Assembly (NCBI GenBank): GCA_014695195.1
Contig: JACJNW010000037.1
Span: forward strand, 146,425-210,424
Reading direction: 5' to 3'
Length of the DNA stretch: 64,000 nt
From: Cyanobacteria bacterium FACHB-DQ100
Lineage (GTDB): Bacteria; Cyanobacteriota; Cyanobacteriia; Leptolyngbyales; Leptolyngbyaceae
Below, one piece after another: positions 7,818-17,495 of the stretch (positions within the stretch are counted from its first letter, which is position 1; each line of letters begins with the position of its first letter). A program made the position numbers and the translations under genes. The notes under the pieces were generated by a model, which saw only the letters and a program-made list of their open reading frames with translations, did not search any database and was not told the origin of the DNA.

Positions 7818-9047
7818 TTAGAACTTTGCCGTAATCCGCTTCATCGCTTCAACGACATTCTCCCGGCTATTAAACGCAGAAATGCGGAAATATCCTTCCC
7901 CTGCTGCACCAAATCCCGATCCAGGCGTACCCACCACATTGCAGACATTCAGCAGCTTATCGAAGAAATCCCAACTCGATAATCCATTCGGCGTTTTCAC
8001 CCAGACATAAGGTGCGTTCACACCGCCATAGACAGAAAGACCCGCTTTGGTCAATTCTTCGCGAATAATCTTGGCATTTTCCAAATAGAAATTCACCAAT
8101 GTCTTGATCTGTGCTTGTCCTTCCTCGGAATAAACCGCTTCCGCTCCTCGCTGAACAATGTAAGACACGCCGTTAAATTTAGTCGATTGGCGACGATTCC
8201 ACAGCTTCCACAATTCCACATCCGAACCATCGGAAGCTTTTGCTGTTAGCGTCTTCGGCACAACGGTTAGCGCACAGCGCGTTCCGGTAAAGCCTGCATT
8301 TTTAGAGAACGATCGAAACTCGATCGCACAATCCCGCGCCCCTTCAATCTCATAGATCGATCGCGGCAAACTTTCATCGGTCACATACGCTTCATACGCT
8401 GCATCGAAGAAAATGATCGTACCGTTTGCCTTCGCGTAATCTACCCAGGCTTTCAAATACTCTTTAGTTGCGACTGCACCTGTGGGATTGTTCGGGAAAC
8501 AGAGATAAACCAAATCAACTTTCTGCGAGGGAATCTCAGCCGTGAAGTTGTTTTCCGCAGAAATCGGTAGATAAACTAATCCCGCGTATTCTCCCCGATC
8601 GTTGGCTTCTCCGGTATTGCCTGCCATCACATTCGTATCGACATACACTGGATACACCGGATCAGTCACCGCGATCGTATTGTCGCGCCCGAAGATTTCC
8701 AAAATATTGCCTGTGTCACATTTCGAGCCATCCGACACAAAAATCTCAGAAGCATCAATCTCACAGCCTCGCGCATGGAAATCATGTTTCGCAATCTTTT
8801 CCCTGAGCCATTCGTAACCCTGTTCAGGCCCATAACCCTTAAAGAGACTACGATCGCCCATGTCCTCAACCGCTTTGATCATCGCCTGGCGACACGCTTC
8901 CGGTAGCGGTTCGGTCACATCCCCAATTCCCAAACGAATAATCGGAGCATCAGGATTTGCCTGCGCGAAAGCATTCACCCGCCGAGCAATTTCGGGGAAT
9001 AAGTAACCTGCTTTCAGCTTCAAATAATTGTCGTTAACGGTTGCCAT
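7818..9047 (-). CDS. dapL: LL-diaminopimelate aminotransferase
   Basis: The protein is 409 aa and begins [20 protein letters not shown], typical for DapL of cyanobacteria and plants. This PLP fold-type I enzyme converts tetrahydrodipicolinate directly to LL-diaminopimelate for lysine and peptidoglycan. The PLP-lysine motif [12 protein letters not shown] lies near residue 270, and the substrate/cofactor motifs [10 protein letters not shown] and GDVTEPLP are present. Length and start fit the family. It is transcribed divergently from the PBP2 gene, another peptidoglycan function, across a spacer of about 160 bp. Confidence 0.96.
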   Translation of the reverse strand: MATVNDNYLKLKAGYLFPEIARRVNAFAQANPDAPIIRLGIGDVTEPLPEACRQAMIKAVEDMGDRSLFKGYGPEQGYEWLREKIAKHDFHARGCEIDASEIFVSDGSKCDTGNILEIFGRDNTIAVTDPVYPVYVDTNVMAGNTGEANDRGEYAGLVYLPISAENNFTAEIPSQKVDLVYLCFPNNPTGAVATKEYLKAWVDYAKANGTIIFFDAAYEAYVTDESLPRSIYEIEGARDCAIEFRSFSKNAGFTGTRCALTVVPKTLTAKASDGSDVELWKLWNRRQSTKFNGVSYIVQRGAEAVYSEEGQAQIKTLVNFYLENAKIIREELTKAGLSVYGGVNAPYVWVKTPNGLSSWDFFDKLLNVCNVVGTPGSGFGAAGEGYFRISAFNSRENVVEAMKRITAKF

Positions 9048-9085
9048 GTCGATTGAGTGTGAATAAGGTCTGACTCACCATTATT

Positions 9086-9167
9086 CATCAGATTTCACAT
9101 CAGATTTCACAGGGGCTTCAAATAATTCCACCAGAATCCTCTTCTCTTACTGGATCTGTTACAGTAA
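9086..9167. promoter_or_regulatory. Divergent dapL/PBP2 intergenic region with direct repeat and palindrome
   Basis: A perfect 12-bp direct repeat CATCAGATTTCA occupies 9086-9097 and 9098-9109. A 6-bp palindrome TTACTG-N9-CAGTAA occupies 9147-9167. Both lie between the divergent start codons, where operator sites would be expected. No known regulator consensus is matched. Confidence 0.3.
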
Positions 9168-9210
9168 GTCCGATGTCATTTCTTTGACCTTCTCACCCTT
9201 AGCGCAACGT

Positions 9211-10989
9211 ATGGCGAACACCTTCTATTCATCGACGAATTCCTGGGTCAGCAAAGCACGATCGCAGCGCTCCTTCCGGGCGGTGATTCTATTCCTACTT
9301 GCCAGTGGCGTGATGAGCGTTTGTGGATTTCGCCTCGCCTATCTGCAACTGGTTGAAGGAAAAAACAACCGCCAGCTTGCTGAACAAAACCGCGTCCGAT
9401 CGCTTTCCATCGTGGCAGATCGCGGTAATTTGGTCGATCGCAAAGGCAAACCGATCGTCGTGAATCGCTTGTCGCGAGCCGTGTATCTCTATCCGCGTGA
9501 GCAAACCAAAGAACAATGGCAGGTATCGGCTCAGCGCATTAGCGAGTTATTAGAAATCCCGAAAGAAGACATTATCAAAAAGCTCGAAGAAGTGAAGTAT
9601 CGATCGGTGTCCCCGGTGCGAATTCTGCGGGGACTTGATGAGAAGAAATTTATCGCGCTGCACGAAGTCGGGCAAATTCGCGGCTTAGAAGTTCAAGCAG
9701 AATCAACCCGCCAATATCCTTATGGAAGCCTTGGCGCTCACGTTTTAGGCTACATCGGCGAAGCCACGCAAGAAGATCTCAAAGCAAATCCCCAATTTCC
9801 CAACGGAATGCTGGTGGGACAGATGGGCATTGAGCGGATTCAAGATGCGACATTGCGCGGCATCTGGGGCAGACGGCTGATTGAGGTGGATGCGGCAGGC
9901 AAAGAGTTAAAGATGCTCGGTGTGCAGCCGCCCGTTGCAGGAGCGCCGCTACAGTTAACGCTCGATGTCAAACTGCAACAAGCGGCTGAGAAAGCATTAG
10001 CCGGACGACGCGGCGCAGTTGTAGCGCTCGATGTGAAAACGGGTGCGGTTCTCGTCATGGCAAGCGGGCCGACCTTTGATCCGAATATTTTTACTCGCAA
10101 AATCAGCCAGAAGACCTGGGATGCACTGCAAAGCCAAGACCATCCTTTTCTCAACCGCGCTTTGCAAGGCTATCCACCAGGTAGCACCTTCAAAATTGTG
10201 ACTGCAATGGCAGCGATGAAGTCCGGTCAATTTTCTGCAACCTCAATGTTGCCGACTTACAGCGCCATAAACATTGGCGGAACTCTCTTTCACGAACATG
10301 GCGATGCTAGCTACGGAACGATCGGGTTTCGGGATGCGTTAGCAGTCAGTAGTAATACGTTTTTCTATCAGCTTGGCATGGCGATCGGCCCTGAAGCGAT
10401 TTCTGAGTGGGGTCAAAAATTCGGCGTTGGCACGACTTCTACCATGGGCTTAGATGGTGGCAGTCATGGCATCATTCCCACACCCAAACAGAAGGAGAAA
10501 TTATTCAAAGAGCCGTGGTATGTCGGAGATACAGTCAGTACCTCGATCGGGCAAGGAATGGTACAGATGACTCCGCTAGAAATGTCAGTCATGGTTTCAA
10601 CCGTGGCGAACGGAGGGAAGCGCGTCAAGCCTCATTTACTCGCAAGTCAAACTTACCAGCCGAATATGCAGCCGGAATCGCTGGGGTTTGAGCCATCTGC
10701 TCTAAAAGTTCTGCAAGAAGGACTCACAGCCGTTGTGCAAGAAGGAACGGCACGCAGTCTTGGCGACGGCTCGATCCCGCTCACCGCCGGTAAAACGGGA
10801 ACGGCGGAGGTTCAAGGACAAGAGGACAATTCGCTCTACGTGGGATATGGGCCAGTCAGCAATCCTCAGATTGCGATCGCGGTTGTGGTTGAAAACGGCG
10901 GTTATGGAGCGACAGCCGCAGTACCGATCGCGCATGAAGTGTACAAAGCCTTTTTCGGAGCGGCGAAACCTGCTCCGAAAGCAGAATAA
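9211..10989 (+). CDS. mrdA: Penicillin-binding protein 2 (class B transpeptidase)
   Basis: From the ATG at 9211 the protein is 592 aa; a TTG at 9184 would add 9 residues and is the alternative. There is one N-terminal membrane segment (AVILFLLASGVMSVCGF), a dimerisation domain, and a transpeptidase domain with S325-T-F-K, S380-S-N and K528-T-G-T. It cross-links peptidoglycan during cell elongation with a RodA-type glycosyltransferase. No rodA is adjacent. The divergent neighbour dapL supplies a peptidoglycan precursor. The gene ends 57 bp before dnaX. Confidence 0.93.
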   Translation: MANTFYSSTNSWVSKARSQRSFRAVILFLLASGVMSVCGFRLAYLQLVEGKNNRQLAEQNRVRSLSIVADRGNLVDRKGKPIVVNRLSRAVYLYPREQTKEQWQVSAQRISELLEIPKEDIIKKLEEVKYRSVSPVRILRGLDEKKFIALHEVGQIRGLEVQAESTRQYPYGSLGAHVLGYIGEATQEDLKANPQFPNGMLVGQMGIERIQDATLRGIWGRRLIEVDAAGKELKMLGVQPPVAGAPLQLTLDVKLQQAAEKALAGRRGAVVALDVKTGAVLVMASGPTFDPNIFTRKISQKTWDALQSQDHPFLNRALQGYPPGSTFKIVTAMAAMKSGQFSATSMLPTYSAINIGGTLFHEHGDASYGTIGFRDALAVSSNTFFYQLGMAIGPEAISEWGQKFGVGTTSTMGLDGGSHGIIPTPKQKEKLFKEPWYVGDTVSTSIGQGMVQMTPLEMSVMVSTVANGGKRVKPHLLASQTYQPNMQPESLGFEPSALKVLQEGLTAVVQEGTARSLGDGSIPLTAGKTGTAEVQGQEDNSLYVGYGPVSNPQIAIAVVVENGGYGATAAVPIAHEVYKAFFGAAKPAPKAE

Positions 10990-11046
10990 ACTCAAAGATC
11001 GCGATCGCACGGTAGGATCAATCAGTCGATTTGCGAATATCGCCCT

Positions 11047-12855
11047 GTGACCTACGTTCCCCTTCATCACAAATACCGTCCCCAAACGTTCTTGCAGCTT
11101 GTGGGTCAAGACGCGATCGCGACCACACTGTCAAATGCGCTGAAGCAAAACCGGATCGCGCCTGCCTATCTCTTCACGGGCGCACGCGGAACCGGGAAAA
11201 CTTCGAGCGCCCGGATTTTTGCGAAATCACTCAATTGTATTTCGGTAGATGCCCCAACCGACAAGCCTTGTGGTGTTTGTCAGACCTGTCAAGAGATTAC
11301 TAAAGGTAATGCTTTAGATGTCATTGAAATTGACGCTGCAAGTAATACCGGAGTTGATAATATTCGTGAACTTATTGAACGCGCTCAATTTGCTCCTGTG
11401 CAATGCAGATATAAAACTTATGTGATCGACGAAGTTCATATGTTAAGTAATGCTTCGTTCAATGCTTTATTGAAAACTTTAGAAGAACCCCCGGAACAAG
11501 TTGTTTTCATTCTAGCGACCACTGATCCGCAAAGAGTTTTACCGACCATTATCTCTCGCTGTCAACGGTTCGATTTCCGGCGGATTCCGATCGACGATAT
11601 GACCCAACACCTCACGATGATCGCCGAGAAAGAAGGAATTGCGATCGCAGAGGATGCCCTCTATCTAATTGCTCAGATCTCTCAAGGTGGCTTACGCGAT
11701 GCCGAAAGCTTGCTTGATCAACTGAGCCTTTTATCCGGTGATATTACCGTTGAGCGCGTTTGGGATTTAGTGGGTGCAGTTCCAGAGCGCGATCTAATGG
11801 CGCTAGTTGAAGCGATCGCTCAAAACCAGCCAGAAACCGTTCTTGATACCACTCGCCGCTTGATGGATCGCGGACGGGAACCTTTAATTGTGCTGCAAAA
11901 TTTAGCCAGCTTCTATCGTGATTTATTGATTGCAAAAACGGCTCCCGATCGCGGAGATTTAGTTGCGCTTACGTCTCCAACTTGGGTGCAGCTTTGCGAG
12001 TTTGCAAAAGGAGTCTCGATCGGAACAATCCTCGCTGGACAACAACGCCTCAAGGAAAGCGAACTGCAATTAAAAAACTCTACTCAGCCTCGTCTCTGGT
12101 TAGAAGTAACATTAATGGGACTATTGCCTTCCGCAGTCGCAACCGAATCGACTCAACCGATTGTTGCTCAATCGATCGCAAAACCTGTCCAAACGATTGC
12201 CCCACCGATTCCAGAACCGATTAAGCCTCCTGTTCCGGCAACGACTCCGGAGCCAACACCAGAACCGATACAAGAGTCACCAGACAGCGATCTAACGGAT
12301 CTGGAGCAACTCTGGCAAACGATCATCAGTAATTTACAACCCTTGGGAACGCAAGCCCTGTTAAAACAACAGGGAAGCTTACTTTCGTTTGATGGAGAAG
12401 TGGCTCAAATTGGTGTAGCTCAAAAACTCTTAGGACTGGCACAAGGACGATCGAAAAACATTGCTGCCGCGCTCACCAAAACTTTTGGAAAAGAAATCAA
12501 ATTCAGCTTGGTGGTCGCACCGACGACTGCTGTAACATCCCCAACGCCCCCTCCTGCACCTTCACCCACCGAACCTTCAGAACCCGCTCTGCCTCCATTC
12601 TCCAATCCCACTCCACCTGTTACGACCAACCCCGAACCCCACTCCGAATCTACTCCCGAAGAACCTCCCCAACCCTCTTACAAACGCTCAGATTGGGAAG
12701 ACGATGAAGTTGCTCGTGCGGCAAGAACGTTAGCGGAAGCATTCAATGGGTCTGTGGTTGATGCAGACGAGGCTGAGATTGAAGCGATCGGCACTCCAGA
12801 CGAGATTCCAGAACTAGAAGACGCGATCGACGACGAAGATGATACAGAGTTCTAA
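11047..12855 (+). CDS. dnaX: DNA polymerase III gamma/tau subunit
   Basis: The protein is 602 aa with a GTG start. Walker A GARGTGKT is at 45-52, the zinc module cysteines are C64, C75, C78 and C81, Walker B is YVIDEVHML and the SRC motif is ISRCQRFDF. The C-terminal half is Pro/Thr/Glu-rich with an acidic tail, as expected for tau. It is the clamp-loader ATPase of the replisome. Some cyanobacterial dnaX genes contain an intein near the ATPase motifs; here the frame is uninterrupted there. The gene may be co-transcribed with the upstream PBP2 gene. Confidence 0.96.
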   Translation: MTYVPLHHKYRPQTFLQLVGQDAIATTLSNALKQNRIAPAYLFTGARGTGKTSSARIFAKSLNCISVDAPTDKPCGVCQTCQEITKGNALDVIEIDAASNTGVDNIRELIERAQFAPVQCRYKTYVIDEVHMLSNASFNALLKTLEEPPEQVVFILATTDPQRVLPTIISRCQRFDFRRIPIDDMTQHLTMIAEKEGIAIAEDALYLIAQISQGGLRDAESLLDQLSLLSGDITVERVWDLVGAVPERDLMALVEAIAQNQPETVLDTTRRLMDRGREPLIVLQNLASFYRDLLIAKTAPDRGDLVALTSPTWVQLCEFAKGVSIGTILAGQQRLKESELQLKNSTQPRLWLEVTLMGLLPSAVATESTQPIVAQSIAKPVQTIAPPIPEPIKPPVPATTPEPTPEPIQESPDSDLTDLEQLWQTIISNLQPLGTQALLKQQGSLLSFDGEVAQIGVAQKLLGLAQGRSKNIAAALTKTFGKEIKFSLVVAPTTAVTSPTPPPAPSPTEPSEPALPPFSNPTPPVTTNPEPHSESTPEEPPQPSYKRSDWEDDEVARAARTLAEAFNGSVVDADEAEIEAIGTPDEIPELEDAIDDEDDTEF

Positions 12856-13054
12856 AAACACCTGAGTTCGATGACCCTCATAGAACCATTAAAACGATCC
12901 CCGACCCCCGATGCCACCGAGGACAACGGCATGAATTGTGGTTAACCCGAACTCAGGTTAGTTGGAGCTTGAGTGAACACAGGCTGGAAGCGCAAATGGT
13001 TGTCAACCAAGCGATCGGACAAATTATCCGCACCGCCTTTGGTAAATGTTCGCT

Positions 13055-14131
13055 CTACTTTGATAGTTTGTCCCAGGTTTGAATAATAGCCTGGAAGGAT
13101 CTTGGAAGATTCTTTGTTTCTAAATCAATGTACTGCGTTGTCATTCCCATTCCTTGCAGAGTCGTGGTCGGATAGTCTGCGAAAGCGGCACTACTGAGAT
13201 AGCGCAGATTGTGCAAATTGGGAAATCGTTGTATTTGGAGCAATCGCTCAAATCGTTCAACTTCCGGTTGAGACAGCCGTTTCACAACTACCGGACGAGT
13301 CCGAATGTTCGGAGCGCTGACGTATTTCGTAATCACGCCCTCTTTGGTCAAGCTCAGCCGCGTCACTGTGCCTGCAAGATCTCCCGAAACGATCGATTGA
13401 AATACCACAGTGTCCTCGATCGGCAGTTTGTTTTCTTCTGGAATAAACGAAGGCACTAATCCGCCTCGGCTACCACTTGCGGTTGAATTCTGAACGATGC
13501 GAGTTCCAGACTGATCGAGGTGATAGATCCAGCTCCGTTCGCCATGAGTTACGATCGCTTGCCACCCAGGTATCGCGATTCTAGTACAAGCTTGCCGAGG
13601 TTTGAAGATGCCAAGACAGCCATCCCAGGTCGTCGATCGGACTGCTGCAATCTTCAAGCGATCGACGGGGACTCGAACTTGTCGCGAAATCTTGTTCAGC
13701 AAGCGTTGGCTGACTTCAATGGGTAAAGTTGCCTCGCTCGATCGCGGCTCTAAACGAACGGTGTTGGCATTACTGTCTGTGCGGTAGGTTAAGTTGTTCT
13801 GTCCATCTGAGACTTCGACTCGCCAGCCTTCGATTAGTGCTTGGGCGCAGATTTCAGCCGCACCCCCTAAGCCGAGACAGCTATCCATCCAAGTCTGCTG
13901 ATTGAAGCTCACAAGATTGACCGCACTCGGCTGAACGCCAAACTGTTGAGCGGCAGCTTGGCGAACCTTCTGTTCGACGGATTCCGGCAAGGCAGCAAGC
14001 TTTGGCGTGAGGGCAACCTCGAACAGCCGAGGAGCCGCAAATCCAGCTTGAATGGAAAGCCCAGCACTGGTACTGAGCATGAATCCAGCCAGCGCGATCG
14101 TCGTCATCTGATGCAACAAACGAGAATTCAT
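13055..14131 (-). CDS. Exported protein with two related cysteine-containing repeats, function unknown
   Basis: The protein is 358 aa with a signal peptide (ALAGFMLSTSAGLSIQAGFA). Two homologous segments follow. The first, about residues 50-120, has VEQKVRQAAAQQFGV, then WMDSCLGLGGAAEICAQALI and GWRVEVSDG. The second, about 135-205, has VSQRLLNKISRQVRV, then WDGCLGIFKPRQACTRIAIP and GWQAIVTHG. Each has a WxxCLG...C pair that could form a disulfide, pointing to the periplasm or outer layers. A unique C-terminal domain of about 150 residues ends the protein. I recognise no named family. Confidence 0.8.
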   Translation of the reverse strand: MNSRLLHQMTTIALAGFMLSTSAGLSIQAGFAAPRLFEVALTPKLAALPESVEQKVRQAAAQQFGVQPSAVNLVSFNQQTWMDSCLGLGGAAEICAQALIEGWRVEVSDGQNNLTYRTDSNANTVRLEPRSSEATLPIEVSQRLLNKISRQVRVPVDRLKIAAVRSTTWDGCLGIFKPRQACTRIAIPGWQAIVTHGERSWIYHLDQSGTRIVQNSTASGSRGGLVPSFIPEENKLPIEDTVVFQSIVSGDLAGTVTRLSLTKEGVITKYVSAPNIRTRPVVVKRLSQPEVERFERLLQIQRFPNLHNLRYLSSAAFADYPTTTLQGMGMTTQYIDLETKNLPRSFQAIIQTWDKLSK

Positions 14132-14421
14132 AACAATTGAGAGTGTTAAGGACAGGTCTAACTTAGCTAGTCGAATGCTGAAGGACGATTGCTGTTTCTG
14201 AATTTGCTACAGCACTCACAATTCGTTACTCAACGTGCCGCAGGTGAGGTGCGCTCGATAGGGTGTGACCAGAGTTTGATTCGCTTTCATTACCTGCGAG
14301 CATTACATGATCTCCCTCTAAAGGTTCAAGAACTCTGCAAGTAGGGATACCTCAAGAGTTGGAGGAAAAGATGAGCTTCAGTCTCTAGGCTGGTTGGTGT
14401 GACGGGTGAGCGCGATCGATA

Positions 14422-14580
14422 ATACCAAATTGATTTTTGAGTGCGACAGATCCTTCGCCCCCTAAATCCCCCACGCGTGGGGGACTTCAAGCCAAATCTG
14501 TTTCGGATTCTCAAAGTCCCCCAGTATGGGGGATTTAGGGGGCTTCCAAGATCTGTCGCATTAATAAATTGATTCGGTAT
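14422..14580. mobile_element. MITE-like element with nested inverted repeats
   Basis: The ends ATACCAAATTGATTTT...TGCGACAGATC (14422-14452) and, inverted, ATACCGAATCAATTTA...TGCGACAGATC (14550-14580) form roughly 31-bp imperfect terminal inverted repeats. Inside are two inverted copies of the C-run palindrome (14459-14488 and 14514-14543). At 159 bp with no ORF it is a non-autonomous element by structure. No clear target-site duplication is visible. It lies in the gap of about 500 bp upstream of the erythromycin-esterase homologue; the rest of 14132-14635 shows nothing I can support. Confidence 0.8.
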
Positions 14581-14635
14581 AACTATCAATTCTTTTCAAA
14601 AAATTCTTTTCAAAATGTAAGTAGCTGGAGGAACG

Positions 14636-15979
14636 ATGCCAAACGCTACAGATACAAACCTCGTCGGTGTTGTGAGGCAAGCGGCTTGTCCACTAACAGG
14701 CACAACCTCAGATTATGATTCTCTGATGGATTTAATTGGGGATGCACGTTTGGTGTTGATGGGTGAAGCAACGCATGGAACTCATGAGTTCTATCAACAG
14801 CGAGCAGAAATCACGAAACGATTGATTCAAGACAAAGGCTTCACCGCTGTTGCCGTTGAAGCAGACTTTCCAGATGCTTATCGAGTGAACCGCTATGTGC
14901 GGGGAGTGAATCTCGATCCGACTCCTGAAGTCGCATTACGAGGGCTTCAACAATTTCCAACTTGGATGTGGCGCAACGTTGATGTCGTCGCTTTCGTCGG
15001 CTGGCTGCGTCAGCATAACGATGCCCTCACTCCAAGCCAATCCAAGGTCGGCTTCTATGGCTTAGATTTGTACAGTCTGTATCGCTCGATCGCAGCCGTG
15101 CTGGATTACCTCGATCGCGTTGACCCAGAAGCGGCAAAACGGGCACGCGATCGCTATGCTTGCTTAGACCACTTTGCTGAAGATGCTAAAGACTATGGTT
15201 ACGCGGTCACCTTTGGCTTCGGTGAATCTTGTCAAGAAAAAGTCGTGAATCAGTTAACGGAGTTACAACAACAATCGGGCTATACCCAACAAGAGGGTCA
15301 GGTTGCAGCGGATGAATTCTTCTATGCAGAACAAAACGCTCGTTTGGTAAAAGATGCCGAAGCCTACTATCGCTCGATGTTTGAGGGGCAGGTATCGTCC
15401 TGGAATGTGCGCGATCGTCACATGGCAGATAGCTTGGATAATTTAGTTGAATATCTCGATCGCCAAGGAAATGAGTCTAAAGTCGTCGTTTGGGCGCACA
15501 ACTCTCATTTAGGAGATGCACGGGCAACTGATATGAGCAAAGCTGGAGAGTGGAACCTCGGTCAACTCGTGCGCGAAAAATATGGACAGGATGCTGTCTT
15601 GATCGGATTCAGCACTTATACCGGAACCGTGACCGCTGCCGCTCACTGGAATGAACTTCCGCAGTTAAAGCGAGTTTGCCCAAGTTTACCCGGTAGCTAC
15701 GAGGCACTCTTTCACGAGACTGGACTTCCTCAATTTTGGATTAATCTGCAAGCTGAAAATTTAGCCGTTGCAGGATTGCGGGAGCGGCGATTAGAGCGAG
15801 CGATCGGTGTGATTTATCGTCCTGAAACGGAACGCGAGAGCCACTACTTCTATGCGTCGCTGCCTCAACAGTTCGATGTCATGATTCACATTGATGACAC
15901 TCGTGGGGTCGAACCGATCGATCGTACTGTTGAATCGATCACCGACGAAGTACCAGAAACCTTTCCCTCTGCCCTTTAA
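14636..15979 (+). CDS. Erythromycin-esterase family protein
   Basis: The protein is 447 aa, and GGAGGAAC lies just before the ATG. The family motifs LMGEATHGTHEFYQQRAEI (Glu/His near residues 42-45), FTAVAVEADFPDAYRVNRY, FYGLDLYSLY and VVWAHNSHLGDA are present, as in EreA/EreB-like hydrolases. In environmental bacteria most members are not proven macrolide esterases and often neighbour phosphoribosyltransferase or dienelactone-hydrolase-like genes. Here a small alpha/beta hydrolase follows on the opposite strand. A resistance role is not implied. Confidence 0.9.
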   Translation: MPNATDTNLVGVVRQAACPLTGTTSDYDSLMDLIGDARLVLMGEATHGTHEFYQQRAEITKRLIQDKGFTAVAVEADFPDAYRVNRYVRGVNLDPTPEVALRGLQQFPTWMWRNVDVVAFVGWLRQHNDALTPSQSKVGFYGLDLYSLYRSIAAVLDYLDRVDPEAAKRARDRYACLDHFAEDAKDYGYAVTFGFGESCQEKVVNQLTELQQQSGYTQQEGQVAADEFFYAEQNARLVKDAEAYYRSMFEGQVSSWNVRDRHMADSLDNLVEYLDRQGNESKVVVWAHNSHLGDARATDMSKAGEWNLGQLVREKYGQDAVLIGFSTYTGTVTAAAHWNELPQLKRVCPSLPGSYEALFHETGLPQFWINLQAENLAVAGLRERRLERAIGVIYRPETERESHYFYASLPQQFDVMIHIDDTRGVEPIDRTVESITDEVPETFPSAL

Positions 15980-15998
15980 CCAACTACGGAGTGATAGT

Positions 15999-16073
15999 AT
16001 GACTGAGAAAAAGTTAGCGAATGAAATTGCAGTGCCTTCGGCTCTCGCTTTGCGAGTTCGTCACGGGTTCTGA
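15999..16073 (+). CDS. Possible 24-aa leader or remnant ORF
   Basis: ATG at 15999 is preceded by ACGGAG with good spacing, and the frame runs to a TGA at 16071 (MTEKKLANEIAVPSALALRV, then RHGF). It lies 20 bp after the erythromycin-esterase stop. It may be the truncated start of a gene formerly in this operon, or chance. No domain can be assigned to so short a peptide. Confidence 0.25.
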   Translation: MTEKKLANEIAVPSALALRVRHGF

Positions 16074-16126
16074 TTCTGGGATTGGACATTGTTCTATTCC
16101 AATAGAGATTATCCAAACAACTGTAA

Positions 16127-16849
16127 TTAGTGAGGTATGACTGATTGAGTGGTGAACCATTGCATTGCTTCATCAGCGATCGCACTCGGAACCGTATGCG
16201 AACCGTCAAATTCTCGGTAAAGCACGTCGTAGCCTGCTTGTTGTAGTCGTGGCACAATCCGACGACTGCATCGATCAATCGGCAACACTGTATCGCCTTT
16301 GCCGTGAGACACAAAGCATCGGGGTTGTCCGACTTGAGTTGCGGGTGCTATAAATCCAGGCGAGAACGCAAGGATATCAGTAAACAAATCTCCATTGGTA
16401 ATGCCTACGGAAAGGGCATAGGATGCTCCATCTGAAAAACCTGCGATCGCAATTTGATTCGGGTTAATCGAATAACGAGAAAACGTCTGTGACAATGCTT
16501 GATCAATAAAGGCAATGTCAGAACCGTAATGGCTAAGAATCACATCCCAAGTTTGCTCACGTGAGTCGATCGCTAACACGATCGCGCTCAATTGCTCTGC
16601 CCATTGCTGAATGATACTGAGTCCATTTTCCGCATTGCCTCCTGCACCATGTAGCATCAGCACGAGAGGATTAGAAGAATCTGCTCGATAAGCTGTAGGA
16701 ACATAAAGTAACCCATCTCGCTTACCTGCTAATTTGAGCGGATGCAGCCCAGGAGAGCCAGATCCTTTCGGCTGTATCGGACGAGCGCGTAATCGCCCTG
16801 CTGCGGCTGAACTTGATTGCTTCAGAAGTTTAGAGTTGATTCGCGGCAT
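16127..16849 (-). CDS. Alpha/beta hydrolase (LpqC/PHB-depolymerase-like esterase)
   Basis: The protein is 240 aa. The oxyanion-hole motif LMLHGAGGNAENG lies near residue 65, the nucleophile elbow GFSDGASYAL gives Ser at about residue 139, and an Asp and terminal His follow (FVSHGKGDTVLP and DGSHTVPSAI). The basic, Ser/Ala-rich start (MPRINSKLLKQSSSAAAGRL) lacks a clear hydrophobic signal. The expected role is ester hydrolysis of a small or polymeric substrate. It lies 14 bp downstream of the acidic 103-aa gene on the same strand, implying an operon. Confidence 0.82.
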   Translation of the reverse strand: MPRINSKLLKQSSSAAAGRLRARPIQPKGSGSPGLHPLKLAGKRDGLLYVPTAYRADSSNPLVLMLHGAGGNAENGLSIIQQWAEQLSAIVLAIDSREQTWDVILSHYGSDIAFIDQALSQTFSRYSINPNQIAIAGFSDGASYALSVGITNGDLFTDILAFSPGFIAPATQVGQPRCFVSHGKGDTVLPIDRCSRRIVPRLQQAGYDVLYREFDGSHTVPSAIADEAMQWFTTQSVIPH

Positions 16850-16863
16850 AATTTCAATTACCG

Positions 16864-17175
16864 TTATTCTGCGCTGGGAGCATCCGTTGTGAGAGACAAG
16901 TTGCCTTCGTCATCAAGCTGCGTCAGATCGACTGGATAGTCTCCTGTTGTTGTAAATTGTTTCGCTTCGGTCGGATCATCGGTATCCTGATCGCCGGAAA
17001 AGTTGCTTGCGACAGGTTCGTTGCTCGAATCATCGAGTTGGGGATCGACTTGGGCGTTTGCATCGAGTAATGCACTTCCACCTGCAGCATGGGTCTGTCC
17101 TGAGACCGTTTGTTGCGCTTCTAGTGCTGCTTGGTTGGGAGTTGCGCCTTGGTTTGCCATTGATTGGTCGTTCAT
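16864..17175 (-). CDS. Acidic, probably disordered small protein
   Basis: The protein is 103 aa, rich in Asp, Glu, Thr, Gln and Ala with almost no aromatic or large hydrophobic residues except near the end (YPVDLTQLDDEGNLSL). It has no membrane segment or signal. ATG is at 17175, with a second possible ATG five codons later. The 14-bp gap to the hydrolase gene downstream suggests joint expression, perhaps as a stress-related hydrophilic protein, though that is inference. I recognise no family. Confidence 0.6.
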   Translation of the reverse strand: MNDQSMANQGATPNQAALEAQQTVSGQTHAAGGSALLDANAQVDPQLDDSSNEPVASNFSGDQDTDDPTEAKQFTTTGDYPVDLTQLDDEGNLSLTTDAPSAE

Positions 17176-17495
17176 GGTTTGAAGTGTTTTCGTGTTGCAG
17201 TTTGTTTCGTAGAGTCAGCGTCGATCGCACTGTCAGAAATTTTCACCAGCACAGGGATTGATCGAGTATCTGATAACAGACTTTCATGCTAAGAATTGCT
17301 GTAAGCTCAACCGTCTATCCAATGCCATATTTATGATTACTTTGAAATAACAAGCGATCGAAGAAATGAGAGCTTGTTCAATGAAACAATCAGTTCGCTT
17401 CAATCTAGAACAAAATGTTACTCCTATGGTAAAGATGACATCTGCAAGCAATCATTACGCTAGTAAATTGTGGCGAACTAATTGAAACGAAGACT
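17176..17495. other. Intergenic stretch without a recognisable gene
   Basis: Between the acidic small protein and the asparaginase-like remnant I see no ORF with coding character, no RNA gene and no clear repeat. It probably holds the promoter for the leftward esterase operon. Confidence 0.5.

Noticed and set aside
7326..7821. Several ORFs of 100-140 codons on both strands
   Set aside because: They are by-products of the 21-bp array, whose length is a multiple of three and keeps all frames open; no start signals or domains.
11047..12855. Intein in dnaX
   Set aside because: The ATPase motifs run uninterrupted, and the length is normal.
14636..15979. Macrolide resistance determinant
   Set aside because: The family is broad; no mobile context or resistance cluster supports a resistance role.
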